A stretch of 64,000 nucleotides of DNA from NCBI GenBank assembly GCA_031550435.1, contig JAVBOO010000029.1, forward strand, positions 13,408 through 77,407, given 5' to 3'. The translations under genes were made by a program, and so were the position numbers. Positions 23,976-33,874 of the stretch are shown here, piece after piece. The notes under the pieces were generated by a model. It searched no databases. It saw nothing but the letters and a program-made list of their open reading frames with translations, and was not told the origin of the DNA. The DNA is from JAVBOO01 sp031550435. Its GTDB lineage: Bacteria > Bacillota > Clostridia > Lachnospirales > WRAX01. The first letter of the stretch is position 1. Each line of letters begins with the position of its first letter.

Positions 23976-26900
23976 CCGATTCTTGCATAATAACGTTTAT
24001 CATTCTCAGCATTTCTTCCATGGTCAGATTGGCCTTTGGTCTTGACGAGCTTCCCTCAAGAAAACCTATCTGCGCGGCCTTAAGCAGCGGAACACGGTTT
24101 GCTTCTGATGCCGAGGCTATATCGGAGTATCCTGAATCCGCGATAGTTCCGAAGTTCTTTATTTGAGACTTTGTTTTAATTTCGTAAAGTTTTACGAGAG
24201 AGGCTATCGCCGTCTCTCTTAACACATTTCCTCCCGTCACTAAAAGTCCGGATTTGAGCAAAGAGTTGTATTCCGCGTCGCTCAGTTCTGTTTTGACCGA
24301 AACTTCCTTGCTGCCGGAGGCAACAGCCGCCATAACCTTATTGAGATAAAGAGCCGGAACTGCGGCTTTTGGGTCGTAATGCCCAAGATCCTTAAAATTC
24401 ATCCTTGACGATACCTCATAAAGGTCCTCGCTTGCCGGCGTTCCGATTGCGGAAGGCGCGTTATTCGAGATTGCGGCGAACGCCGTAACTCTCGAAGTTG
24501 AAAACTTAAACGTGTTTGAAGCCTTGTCATAGCTGTCGTTGTTTCTTGTCCAGCCGGAGCCGTCAGGCGTATAACTGTACGTGCCGACATTTTTATCAAT
24601 GACCAGATAACGGTTCGTTACGGTCATTGCGACATTAGTCGGAGCTTTTGTATATGCCAGTCCTATGCTCTTCGTCGGAGATTCGACGATTATCCCGAGC
24701 TTTTGGGCAGGGGAGACATAGCTTTGCACGTTTGCGTTTAGTAACGGCAGGCCGGCAGTGCTGTTGTTAAGCGTCAGCGTTATATATGAATTTGCGCCGA
24801 GATTTTTCACCGCACCCGCCTGCGCCGTGTCATAAAAACCGGGCGCGAGCTTAAACACCGAAGTTGCCGTGGTGACCGTCAAGGTGATTTTCCTTTCGGC
24901 AAACGCCTTGGCAATCGAATACGGCAATTCCAAAGTTCTGTTGGTCACAGCCTTTCCGTTGTAGTAGGCCAAGTTTACATTATAGTCGTAAATACCCGAG
25001 GCAATCAAAGAAGAAATAAAGCGCTGATCCGCCATGTTATCCTTGTTTCCGTATGCGTCCGTTTTGTTCGAGAGAAATCTGAGCATCAACGTGTCGGTGT
25101 ATCTGTCGTAGACAGTCTCAAAGTCTTTCACGGGCAGCGGATACATGTCCGGGTTCTTATCTCCGTCGTACTCGCCCTTGTACTTGCTTGTGAAAAGGCG
25201 CACCGGTGCGCTCCATGGCGATTCCGCCGATTTTGTATAAACGGGGTCAAGACCGTTGAGCGCCTGAGGAACGACAAATTCCAGATTATCGACAAACGTG
25301 TCGTCCGGAGACATCTGCAGTATATATTGATAATACGACGCGATACCGTCGGCGGTTTTTGTTACGGTCAGCCTTGCTTTAACCCGGAAGTAGTAGCCCT
25401 TGTTTGCTGTCAGTTTATTGAATTTTGCCATGACAGTATCGTTTATCGCGGGACTCAAAAGCAAGTCTGCGGCTCCGCCTCCGGGTTTTCCTGTTCCCGT
25501 CAGCGCCATCGTATCCGCAATATCCTTATACCATTCGAGTATCAGATAATCCGACTCGCTTGGGAGCAGTTCGGTCTTGTTCTCTTTGTTGTACTGCTCG
25601 ACATGAGCCATGGAAGCAAGCCCGAGACCAACGGGTGTCAACGGCGCGACAATAGGCTTTGTCGTAAGCGCAACGGGATTTGAATACTCGGAATATGCCA
25701 TACCTGCGCTATTGTTTGCCTTCGCGCGTATCCAGACGTTATACGTCGTTTCTGGAAACAGCTTTGGTATAGTAAAGCTCATATACTCGTCAGAGCCTGA
25801 CAAGGAAAGCACTCCGTCTTTTTTTACATCCGCCGGGTTTATCAGTATTCCGTCCTTCGGGTATTTTGAAAGCTGATCGTGATAGTAAAGCTCGTAATCC
25901 AAGCCTTCGGAATACTTCCACTTAACCGTTACGGATGTATCTGTAGAACCGACTGCAATAAGCATCGGAACAGTCGGAGTTATATCGACCGATCCGCGGT
26001 CGCTGAGCGTAGTCGCAACGATATAGGCGGGGTATTTTGCGGTCAGTTTAACGCCGTTTACAACGACAAACGGACGCACGAGTATTACATAGGCCGTATC
26101 GGGCTTTAATGCGGACTTGCCGGGAGTAGTTGTTGCCGCGACCTTGTACTCGATCTTGGATCCGTTCACAGCCGGGTTGATCTCCGTGTAGTCGCCGTTT
26201 GTCAAAGACGCGAGATAGCTGTCATAGCCGCCTCTTTGCTGCAGGAAATCGTATTCGGCAACGTTTATCTCATATTTGGCGTCACCGAGGTTCATATACC
26301 TGACGGTATAGTGGCTCAGTGTATCTGCGCTCACTCCCAGACTTAAAAGCTTGGACTTGACCGTTAAAATGCCGTCAGCCTGCACCGAACCGAACAGGGA
26401 TGCTCTGAGTTCGACGACCGTCATAGCCTTTTCGTCTATGTCCTCTCCGAAAAACAGCGCTCCGCCCTTTACTCCGACCTTGGAATACCATGCGTCTGTC
26501 GTCTTGTCGTAAAGCTCGTACCAAACTTTTTCCCATTCCGCGGTTATCGAGTCCTTAGTGATAACATCGATTCCGAGAGCGTCTTTTTTCACGGCAAGAG
26601 GCGGCCTCATTATCATTATCGGCGTCGTGACGATATCGCCTACGGGCGGCACGAAGTGCGAATAATACGCAGGCAGCGATTTTTGGCTCCCCTGAGTGCG
26701 GTTTGCGACTATTTTGATGTAGTAGATTTTGTTGTCGGTAATCGGCAGGCGCTCGTAAGCGCTTCCGTTCCAGCGAGTATAATAGCCGGTCTCATAACTG
26801 TAGGCATATTTGTTGAACGTATCGCTGTTGATTTTATATGAGAACAAAAATTCTCGCAGCGAAACGGCGTTCAGCCCGGTAACCGCCTGTTGGTTCAGGA

Positions 26901-28302
26901 AAGCAGGGTCGGAGAAATTCAGCATATCGTCCGTCACCCATATATCGTAACTGACACCTTTGTCAATTATTTCGGTCTCTCCCGCTTTTAAAAGCGAACG
27001 CTCCGCGTCGTTGTACGGAAGGCGTGAAAACGCAAGCCAGGTAATGTTCAGCTTTAGAGGGATTGAGCCGTTATTGGTTACGTCGAGTATATCGGGCTTT
27101 GTCGGCGAAAACTGTGAAAGAGCAGGGTCAAAAACCGCAATAACCGACTTCATGGATTTTTCAGTCAGTACACCGTTTACAAGCTCAGTGTAGTGTACAG
27201 TCATTTGATAGTACGTAATCACCGCGGGTCGCGGCGCGTAAGTCATATTGATGGAGTTTGCGATGTTTTTACCCACGAGAGTCAGAACCGTTTCCGGCTG
27301 AGACATCAGCGGAGAAAGTGATTTTTCTATCTTGAGGGACGTAATATCAAGAGAAGACTGGAGAAGGCTGTCCCAAAACAGTCTCACATTTTCTGTGTCC
27401 ACGGGCTCGACATACAGCGAAGGACTGATGTACAGGTCGTTTGTGCGGTACTCTCTTTGCGTAAACGACAGTTTGTAGTCAGCTTTGCCGATAACAACAG
27501 TATTATCGAGAGCTTCCCGTATAAGCGCGTTATTGTACAACGGTTCGATTTTAAGGGCATAGAGCTTACCGGGGACAAGGTTTGTACCTTGAAATGTATA
27601 GTTATATTTCCCGTCGATTATTTTGAGCCCGGGATTGTCTTTGTATACAGTGACGCTATTATCGGTCAGGACGGCGGAAAGAGACGTGCCGCCAAGGGCG
27701 TAATAAATTTTGTAGCCGTTGAAAATGTCAGCGCCGTTTATAAGCGGCCTGTCCCAGGTAACTGTTATGTTGTTTCCCAAGCCCGCCGCTTTAACTGCGA
27801 TATCGGTAAGATACAGTGCTTCGTTTGTTTTCGGCGCGCCCGAATCAAGCGGAGCGTTCGCACTGTAATTCTGTTCGACTCCGTTTACCGTGCGCTTGTA
27901 CGTGTGGGCATGATAGGGTTCAACCTTAAAAGAGTAAACGCTTCCGCTGTTCAGCGTTGTAAACGTCTGAGTCCATGCCGTATTCGGGGCGAGCACCTGC
28001 GCGTCCGGCTGAGTTTTATAGCTTTCCGACAGCGTCATGTTGCGGTAAAAAATGTTGTAGCCCAAAGGCTCATGGGCAGCATCGCCGTCGAGCGCAGCCG
28101 TATCAACGGCCGTCGACATTTTAGGCTTTGTCCAAAGCAGATTCAGCTTATAGTCCGTTCTTCCGACGAGTGACAAGTCTTCAATCTTCATATCGCTGAC
28201 AGGCGTTTGCAGGTTAGCATATACCGTATCGAGCCCGACAAGTCCGCCGAAGGAAAGGATTGCGGCTAGTAGGGCCGCAGTCGTTTTTTTAAGGTTTTTC
28301 AT
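23968..28302 (-). CDS. Giant secreted fibronectin type III-like repeat protein with SLH-like C-terminus (1444 aa)
   Basis: Start taken at ATG 28302 with GGGGGAT 5 nt upstream; an ATG four codons earlier overlaps that site. Signal peptide (about 1-29, ending Val-Tyr-Ala). Residues of about 35-1080 hold a series of fibronectin III-like modules; clear strands include KLNLLWTKPK, NNITVTWDRP, LKLNITWLAF, TSVTVKWKYS and YSEYSNPVALTTKP. The last 100 or so residues look like a weakened S-layer homology region (ETAIASLVKLYEIKTKSQI, and LLKAAQIGFLEGSSS then LTMEEMLRMINVIM). This suggests an extracellular, wall-attached protein that binds polymers or other proteins; the ligand is unknown. It shares plan and C-terminus with the neighbouring 1659-aa protein. 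The stop lies inside family B copy B4. Confidence 0.8.
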   Translation of the reverse strand: MKNLKKTTAALLAAILSFGGLVGLDTVYANLQTPVSDMKIEDLSLVGRTDYKLNLLWTKPKMSTAVDTAALDGDAAHEPLGYNIFYRNMTLSESYKTQPDAQVLAPNTAWTQTFTTLNSGSVYSFKVEPYHAHTYKRTVNGVEQNYSANAPLDSGAPKTNEALYLTDIAVKAAGLGNNITVTWDRPLINGADIFNGYKIYYALGGTSLSAVLTDNSVTVYKDNPGLKIIDGKYNYTFQGTNLVPGKLYALKIEPLYNNALIREALDNTVVIGKADYKLSFTQREYRTNDLYISPSLYVEPVDTENVRLFWDSLLQSSLDITSLKIEKSLSPLMSQPETVLTLVGKNIANSINMTYAPRPAVITYYQMTVHYTELVNGVLTEKSMKSVIAVFDPALSQFSPTKPDILDVTNNGSIPLKLNITWLAFSRLPYNDAERSLLKAGETEIIDKGVSYDIWVTDDMLNFSDPAFLNQQAVTGLNAVSLREFLFSYKINSDTFNKYAYSYETGYYTRWNGSAYERLPITDNKIYYIKIVANRTQGSQKSLPAYYSHFVPPVGDIVTTPIMIMRPPLAVKKDALGIDVITKDSITAEWEKVWYELYDKTTDAWYSKVGVKGGALFFGEDIDEKAMTVVELRASLFGSVQADGILTVKSKLLSLGVSADTLSHYTVRYMNLGDAKYEINVAEYDFLQQRGGYDSYLASLTNGDYTEINPAVNGSKIEYKVAATTTPGKSALKPDTAYVILVRPFVVVNGVKLTAKYPAYIVATTLSDRGSVDITPTVPMLIAVGSTDTSVTVKWKYSEGLDYELYYHDQLSKYPKDGILINPADVKKDGVLSLSGSDEYMSFTIPKLFPETTYNVWIRAKANNSAGMAYSEYSNPVALTTKPIVAPLTPVGLGLASMAHVEQYNKENKTELLPSESDYLILEWYKDIADTMALTGTGKPGGGAADLLLSPAINDTVMAKFNKLTANKGYYFRVKARLTVTKTADGIASYYQYILQMSPDDTFVDNLEFVVPQALNGLDPVYTKSAESPWSAPVRLFTSKYKGEYDGDKNPDMYPLPVKDFETVYDRYTDTLMLRFLSNKTDAYGNKDNMADQRFISSLIASGIYDYNVNLAYYNGKAVTNRTLELPYSIAKAFAERKITLTVTTATSVFKLAPGFYDTAQAGAVKNLGANSYITLTLNNSTAGLPLLNANVQSYVSPAQKLGIIVESPTKSIGLAYTKAPTNVAMTVTNRYLVIDKNVGTYSYTPDGSGWTRNNDSYDKASNTFKFSTSRVTAFAAISNNAPSAIGTPASEDLYEVSSRMNFKDLGHYDPKAAVPALYLNKVMAAVASGSKEVSVKTELSDAEYNSLLKSGLLVTGGNVLRETAIASLVKLYEIKTKSQIKNFGTIADSGYSDIASASEANRVPLLKAAQIGFLEGSSSRPKANLTMEEMLRMINVIMQESGM

Positions 28303-28316
28303 CTTATCCCCCATTA

Positions 28317-28446
28317 CATAAGTGCTGATTTAATCGAACGGTTGCGAGCGTACAATAAAATATAACGCGGGTTTCGTTATATTTTATTGCCGAAGTATTA
28401 AATCAGCCGTGTATCCGTCAAAAGTACTTTATTCAGTGATTACTTG
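28317..28446. repeat. Family A repeat, copy A3, with a family B hairpin inside
   Basis: Left end ATAAGTGCTGATTTAATCGA then ACGGTTGCG; right end ATTAAATCAGCCGTGTATCC ... TTCAGTGATTACTTG. The interior is a different hairpin, TAAAATATAACG ... CGTTATATTTTA followed by TTGCCGAAGTA, a segment otherwise found at the end of family B. It fills the gap between the two giant genes; a further CTTCCGCGGTAA fragment follows at 28448-28459. Confidence 0.75.
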
Positions 28447-28461
28447 ACTTCCGCGGTAAGA

Positions 28462-31400
28462 TTACATCTTTACCTTTTTATTCAGGTTGGCCAGCATTTG
28501 AAGCAACTCTCCGACCGTTACGCTTGATTTCGCTTTAAAGTTTTTATCGGTGAACAGCTTGAGCTGATAAGCCGCCTGAACGGACTTCAAATATTTTGAG
28601 TCTATATCCGTGAACGAGCTTGTCAAACTGTAGTCCGTTATTGCCAGTGTGCTGATTTTTGTGCCAGTCTTAATCTCGTAAAGCCCCATAAGCAGATACA
28701 GAGCTTCCTGCTTTGTTATCGGACTTTGCGACTTGTATGACGCCACCGTCAGCCCTTTTGACTTAAGGTATTCAAACGGATCGTCCGTTGCGGAGGCCCC
28801 CGAGATTCTCGCGATACATGCAGCGAACTTGTAATATGTTGCCGGCGTTGCCGCGCTGAAGTCCGTGCCGAGTATTGCGCCAAGATTATATTTAGCTATC
28901 AAAGCCGTAATATCCGCAGAATTCGGCATACCGTCAAGAGCCGGTATATAGAGTTTGCCTCCCGCAAAAATAAACGTGCCGGGTTTGTCGGACGAAAGCG
29001 CCTTGCCGTTTCCGGCATCATAGGTTTGGAGCTCCGTCCACAATGAACCTTGTATGGTAAATCCCTTTATCGTTGTTCCCGGGTCCGCGGCTTTGTATTT
29101 TAATATCATTGCCTTATCAGGCGCCGCCGCGAAAGTGACCCCTAGCACGGAGTTTTTCATTTCGGCTGTTCTCGCGGACATTTCGGCCTTTGTCGAAGCT
29201 ATAACAGTATCGATGTATTTGACAAGTTCAGTGTTTTCTCTGCCTTTTGCCAGCAAAGCCTTCAGTTCTTCCTGAACCGCCGGAGCGGATGTTTTTTCTG
29301 CTACGAGGGCGATAAGCTCGTCGTAAACAGCTTTATCAAACGCCTCTGTCGTTTTCAGGCTGCCCGCGATATCGCATGACACAGTCACTTGATTTGTAAG
29401 CGCATTATAACCGTTTATCGCCGAGGACGCGGTCAGCTTGCGAAACGTAATGCGCAAATAATAATCCTTGGCAGTGCCGGCCTTGATTCTGTCATCCATT
29501 TTGAGAACAGAGTCGTTATAGTTTAGATTAATAGCGTTCGCGGGTATCGTAAATTCTATTCCGCCGATTGTAACGACAAAGCTTTTTCCTGCGGTCTGAG
29601 CCTGTTTAAGACAAGACGCGGGTATAAAATATTCGATAACGGCGCTGTCCGCTGCGGGCATAACCAGGGCCGAGTCCAAAGTCTGACCGATCAAACCTTG
29701 GAAAGCGACCGGCCTGTAAATAAACGACGAGATCTGACCTCTTGAGGTATACGCGCTCCAGATGCTTTCCTTGGCGATATTGTCGAGGTTTTGCTTCAGA
29801 AAATCAAGCCAGTCATCGTTTAGCCTGTCTTTGTCATAGTCCTCTTGGTCAAGCTCCGTTCTTATTTCTGCCGTGTTCGAGTAAACAGACATATCGCCGT
29901 TAGCGTCCCTTAAAGCGACTCGCACAAAATAAGTTTTCCCGGGCAATAGCCCCGTCAGCTTGTAAACAAAATGATAATAGCCCGTTTCCGCCGAGTTCGT
30001 GTAAGAAGCCGCAAGCTGAGCCGAGTTCATTTTTATAGGCGAGCTCCAGTCACCCGTGTCAAGCTTCACGGAATAAAGGAAACTGTAGCCGGAAACGGTG
30101 CCCGTACCGGAGTTGTATATGGGCAGGGGAACAGGAGCGTCAAAACTGATAATTGCTTCCGTTTTCTTGTCAAAATCCGTTCTTGTTCTCTCGTATTTAA
30201 GATTTATCGGATTTTGAACAGGCTTTGTCGTAACACTGATTGCACTCCAAACAGAGTAAACCGTTTTGCCGTTGACCTGTTTAACGGTTCTGACATAATA
30301 GAAATACAAGTTGTTCGGAGAAAGGCTGTCGTCCCTAAACGAGACCGTATCGCCGTAATTAACCGTAAACTGCGCTCCTGCCGCAAATATACCTCCTCCC
30401 GGCGAGGTAAGCTTCAAAACATCGGCGGGATTGAGGAAGAAGCCGAGTCTGTCAGGCATGTAAAGCGCCGAGAAAAAACTCGAGAAATTCGAGCGTGAGT
30501 TTAAAAGCGCGGTCGGAACGGGCGTGTCTTTTGTTCTTATCATCTCGTAAGAAATTTTAACGTCAACCGTCGGGTCGGCATAGGTTTCGGAAACTTTCGG
30601 CCATGTGACGGTTGCCGAGCCGAGCCCTACATCTTTTTTGGACAAGACGGGAGCTGCGGGGAAGCGTTCTTCGGGAGAGGGTGTTTCCTTGTCTCCCTGA
30701 GTTGTTTCTCCTATTATACCGGTAAGCTTGGAATGTTCGGTGCGCTTTACGTTTCCGCCTTCCAAAAACGCAACAGACAAGCCGGACGTATAGTAATACT
30801 GTTGGTTTTTGTCAAGCCCGGTTATTTTGATGCCGAGCGAGACGCTGTCTCCCTTATCGAATATTGCCTGAAGCGCTGAAGCATACGCTATCGGCAGATT
30901 TTTCAGCCTGACGATTTTTCCGAGGCGAAGAAGGTTTCTGACATTGTCATGCAGCCCGGCTCCGTTTGTCGCCTCAGAAGCGGAAATATCGAACGTGGCG
31001 GCAACGGCATAGTCAAAATCAAACGTATAGCAGCTCGCGCCGGCTAAAGCCTCGTAAGCGGCCGCCGAAGTTTTCGCGTTTGCCGATACAGCGTCCGAAA
31101 AGCTCTTTAGCGCCGTCTGGTCGCTGCAAATAAACAGTTCATAACCGTATTTGTTTTCTTCGTACTTGGGAGACGATTCCATATATGCGTTGATCTGAGA
31201 AATCGGAGCCGCCCAATTAACGCGCATGGAGACCTCCGTGCCCGAGTTGACGTTGTCGGTTATATTAAAGAGCTGCGGGGGAGGCACTTCGAGCTTCGAT
31301 ACGTCGTTTAGCGTTATAGAATCGGGTAACGAAGGCGCGGCCACCAAATCCGCCGCCGGTTCTCCGGCATATTGGATTTTCTCGGGCTTCGCCGAAAGGA

Positions 31401-33441
31401 AGTATATTCCGGGATAGTTGAAATGAATCGGCTGTGTTGTAACCGGGTTCACCGCATCTTTTTGAACGGCCTCATATTTAAGCCTTATATACGCGCGCAT
31501 CGTATATTCGTCAACATCGCTGAGGTAAAGTATATCGTTTGGCTTTGTGAAATCTCTTGTCTGCGCAAACTCGCCGTTAGGGTCGGAATCAAGAAAAAGC
31601 GGAACGGAGCCGACAGGCTCGTATTTAATCGTATAGTCGCCGGGTTGGGTTCCGGACCCGACCTTTGTTATCGTAAGTTTAACCGCGCCTACAATTTTCA
31701 TGTCTTTCTCGAAACTGTTCGGGAGCATAGTGCTGTATAAATTATAGGTAACGGTCATGCTTGCTTTTGTGCCGAGCAGTTTTTGCAATATCGAAAGGCT
31801 TGTTATGTCCCATCTTAAGTCAAGCGTGAGATCGGCAACGTTTTTATAGCTTAAGGGAAACTGTATTTCGTCTCTCGCTTTAAGAGTATAGTTTACAACA
31901 TCAAATCTGTTTGGAGTATTGACCGAAATGTCGGCTACATCCGTTTTGAAATTAGCCTGCTGCGAATATATAGACATTGACGAGCCGGAACTGTCGGGCT
32001 TAAACTCGATTTGGAAGCGTCCCGAAGCGGGAACGGTCGGAACAAGCGTGAGCGGAAGGTAAATCTCCCCGCTGCCGTTCGAAAAAACCTCGGCTGCCTT
32101 GTCTGCGTTAAAATAAAGCGTATAATTACCCTGAACGCCTTTGTATGGCTGAACTACCGCGTAGTATCTGTCCTTTAGAACAACTATATCGTATTTCAGG
32201 AACGTGTACACCGTTCCGTACTTAACGTCCTTGCCCCTGAAGCCGACATTTGTTCGAAGCGATGTATCGAACCCGACTTTCACGTTGTTATAAATCAGCC
32301 CCGGGGGAAGATCTCCGATTTCGAGTATCATTTTTGATGTCAAAGCGTCAATGTACGGGGTTTTTTGCGAGCCTATGGTCTTGTATGTTATGCCGCCGGG
32401 AGCGTTTACTCTCGTCAAAAGGTCCCCGGAAGAGTCTTCGGCAGTATAGTCCACATCAAAAACACTGCTTATAAGAAGCTGATACCTCTCGGTCGTGGTC
32501 GCGTCCATAGAAATCAGCACGGGTATTTTACCGTATCTGGTTTTAGCCGCGACAGTATCCGTGACAAATTTATCATTAACCCATATTTTGGGAATATCAA
32601 AGCTGATATTTACTCTGTTTTCGCTATCCGCTGTCTTTTCGGCAGGACTGCCCTTAAGGTTTATGGGATCAGAGGCAGTTTTTGTTGTACTCGCTTTTGT
32701 CACAGAGTCAAACCTGCTAACTCCGTTACAAATCACGGCAGTCTCCGCTGCCGAAGATAAAAAAGATGCGCCTTGTTTGAGATTAAGATTGAAATCATAA
32801 ACCTTGCCGAGTTCGACGCCGGATGTTGTATACACGAATTCGCCCGCTGTCGAAATCTTAAAATGCACGAGTACGCCTTTGTACGTGAAGCTGAACCCAT
32901 AGCCCGGAGCAAACGTAAAAACCGGGACATTCGTGCCGGACTCTCTTTCGACGCTGAATTCCTGACCCGTGCCGGGAAAGGCTTCGACGGGAACAAAATT
33001 CGGCATTGCTGTTTTTCCGGTATATATAAGATAGTCATCGGCGGCTGAAACGGGGTACTGAGTCAAATTCTCGGTACTCGGCGCAACAGAGGTGTTTGGC
33101 TTTGTCAAAACATATTTTGCCGTATAGTTCTGAAGATTCTTTGTAAGATAAAACTGAGCATACACATCATCGGCAACGGGATAAGAAAGCATATACGTTC
33201 CCGTGTCTAAATTCGATCCGTCCTGCTTTGTCATGCGCCATTTGAGTGTCGCAGTGTTATCGGGAAAGCCCGCGGAGGATTGGCCCGGGACGGAAGTGTT
33301 TGTGCCTGTGCGCAAATAATCCGTAAAAGAATACGACAGGTTGTATTTTGGAGCGGCATTCACGGGAATTGCCGCGCTAACCTGCATTATTATCAAAGTA
33401 ATAAGAAAAGCCGCCAAACCGGCAATTTTTTTGTTCTTCAT
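28462..33441 (-). CDS. Giant secreted fibronectin type III-like repeat protein with SLH-like C-terminus (1659 aa)
   Basis: Start at ATG 33441, 6 nt after GGAGG. Signal peptide (about 1-30, ending Pro-Val-Asn-Ala-Ala). The first 640 or so residues are beta-rich with no family I can name; fibronectin III-like modules are clearer between about 690 and 1195 (VSMRVNWAAPIS, LGSATVTWPKVSE, LLPGKTYFVRVALRDANGD). The C-terminal 110 residues hold SLH-like units (ITKQEALYLLMGLYEIKTG and SVQAAYQLKLFTDKNF then SVTVGELLQMLANL), alignable with the neighbour. Likely a cell-surface protein attached through secondary wall polymers. The two genes are consecutive on the same strand, separated only by repeats, consistent with an old duplication. 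Confidence 0.8.
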   Translation of the reverse strand: MKNKKIAGLAAFLITLIIMQVSAAIPVNAAPKYNLSYSFTDYLRTGTNTSVPGQSSAGFPDNTATLKWRMTKQDGSNLDTGTYMLSYPVADDVYAQFYLTKNLQNYTAKYVLTKPNTSVAPSTENLTQYPVSAADDYLIYTGKTAMPNFVPVEAFPGTGQEFSVERESGTNVPVFTFAPGYGFSFTYKGVLVHFKISTAGEFVYTTSGVELGKVYDFNLNLKQGASFLSSAAETAVICNGVSRFDSVTKASTTKTASDPINLKGSPAEKTADSENRVNISFDIPKIWVNDKFVTDTVAAKTRYGKIPVLISMDATTTERYQLLISSVFDVDYTAEDSSGDLLTRVNAPGGITYKTIGSQKTPYIDALTSKMILEIGDLPPGLIYNNVKVGFDTSLRTNVGFRGKDVKYGTVYTFLKYDIVVLKDRYYAVVQPYKGVQGNYTLYFNADKAAEVFSNGSGEIYLPLTLVPTVPASGRFQIEFKPDSSGSSMSIYSQQANFKTDVADISVNTPNRFDVVNYTLKARDEIQFPLSYKNVADLTLDLRWDITSLSILQKLLGTKASMTVTYNLYSTMLPNSFEKDMKIVGAVKLTITKVGSGTQPGDYTIKYEPVGSVPLFLDSDPNGEFAQTRDFTKPNDILYLSDVDEYTMRAYIRLKYEAVQKDAVNPVTTQPIHFNYPGIYFLSAKPEKIQYAGEPAADLVAAPSLPDSITLNDVSKLEVPPPQLFNITDNVNSGTEVSMRVNWAAPISQINAYMESSPKYEENKYGYELFICSDQTALKSFSDAVSANAKTSAAAYEALAGASCYTFDFDYAVAATFDISASEATNGAGLHDNVRNLLRLGKIVRLKNLPIAYASALQAIFDKGDSVSLGIKITGLDKNQQYYYTSGLSVAFLEGGNVKRTEHSKLTGIIGETTQGDKETPSPEERFPAAPVLSKKDVGLGSATVTWPKVSETYADPTVDVKISYEMIRTKDTPVPTALLNSRSNFSSFFSALYMPDRLGFFLNPADVLKLTSPGGGIFAAGAQFTVNYGDTVSFRDDSLSPNNLYFYYVRTVKQVNGKTVYSVWSAISVTTKPVQNPINLKYERTRTDFDKKTEAIISFDAPVPLPIYNSGTGTVSGYSFLYSVKLDTGDWSSPIKMNSAQLAASYTNSAETGYYHFVYKLTGLLPGKTYFVRVALRDANGDMSVYSNTAEIRTELDQEDYDKDRLNDDWLDFLKQNLDNIAKESIWSAYTSRGQISSFIYRPVAFQGLIGQTLDSALVMPAADSAVIEYFIPASCLKQAQTAGKSFVVTIGGIEFTIPANAINLNYNDSVLKMDDRIKAGTAKDYYLRITFRKLTASSAINGYNALTNQVTVSCDIAGSLKTTEAFDKAVYDELIALVAEKTSAPAVQEELKALLAKGRENTELVKYIDTVIASTKAEMSARTAEMKNSVLGVTFAAAPDKAMILKYKAADPGTTIKGFTIQGSLWTELQTYDAGNGKALSSDKPGTFIFAGGKLYIPALDGMPNSADITALIAKYNLGAILGTDFSAATPATYYKFAACIARISGASATDDPFEYLKSKGLTVASYKSQSPITKQEALYLLMGLYEIKTGTKISTLAITDYSLTSSFTDIDSKYLKSVQAAYQLKLFTDKNFKAKSSVTVGELLQMLANLNKKVKM

Positions 33442-33615
33442 ACAAAACCTCCGCAAGGATATAGGTCAAATGAGCAATGCACACAAATCGGTTTAATCGT
33501 GGGATCAATAACTTCTGAGGTAATATTTACGATTCCCTGTTTTATATCGGCAAATTCAGCCGTATTGTTATTGCTCCCGCAAAAAATATAGGCGGCAAAA
33601 GTGAAAAGCTTTATT

Positions 33616-33716
33616 ATTGCGCCGACAATTAAACCATTCGTTAATCTTGTCGGCGCAACCCCCTTTCCAAGGGGGTGATTAAAGTTTGCCACGCAAACTT
33701 TAATTGGGGGATCATT
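33616..33716 (+). repeat. Family D repeat, copy D2
   Basis: Hairpin GCGCCGACAA ... TTGTCGGCGC, then CCCCCTTTCCAAGGGGG, then AAAGTTTGCC/GGCAAACTTT-type inverted pair, ending TAATTGGGGGATCA. Counterpart of D1 at 13174-13287. Confidence 0.75.
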
Positions 33717-33745
33717 ATCGATAAGTGCTGATTAATTGACTCTTT

Positions 33746-33778
33746 AAAGTCGTTTAAGCCAAAACGGTCTTAAACGAC
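33746..33778. repeat. Family C hairpin, single unit (C3)
   Basis: GTCGTTTAAG (33749-33758) pairs with CTTAAACGAC (33769-33778). Directly preceded by a family A end. Confidence 0.7.
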
Positions 33779-33783
33779 ACCGA

Positions 33784-33825
33784 CAGCCACTGCTATGTTT
33801 TGTATACAAAACATAGCAGTGGCTG
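33784..33825. repeat. Perfect 42-nt palindrome downstream of the DtxR-type gene
   Basis: CAGCCACTGCTATGTTTTG, a TATA centre, then its exact complement. It lies 49 nt past the stop of the minus-strand regulator gene and could end its transcript, although no T-run follows. Confidence 0.6.
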
Positions 33826-33874
33826 CGAAAGTAAAAAACAAAGCCGGCCTAAATGATTTTTTGAGACTTCGGGT

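Larger units (their letters stand above)
33442..33874. other. Intergenic region upstream of the 1659-aa gene, made of stacked repeats
   Basis: A 433-nt gap carrying, in order, family D copy D2, a family A end (33721-33745), a family C hairpin (33746-33778) and a perfect 42-nt palindrome (33784-33825). Almost nothing in the right half is non-repeat sequence. No gene called. Confidence 0.65.
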
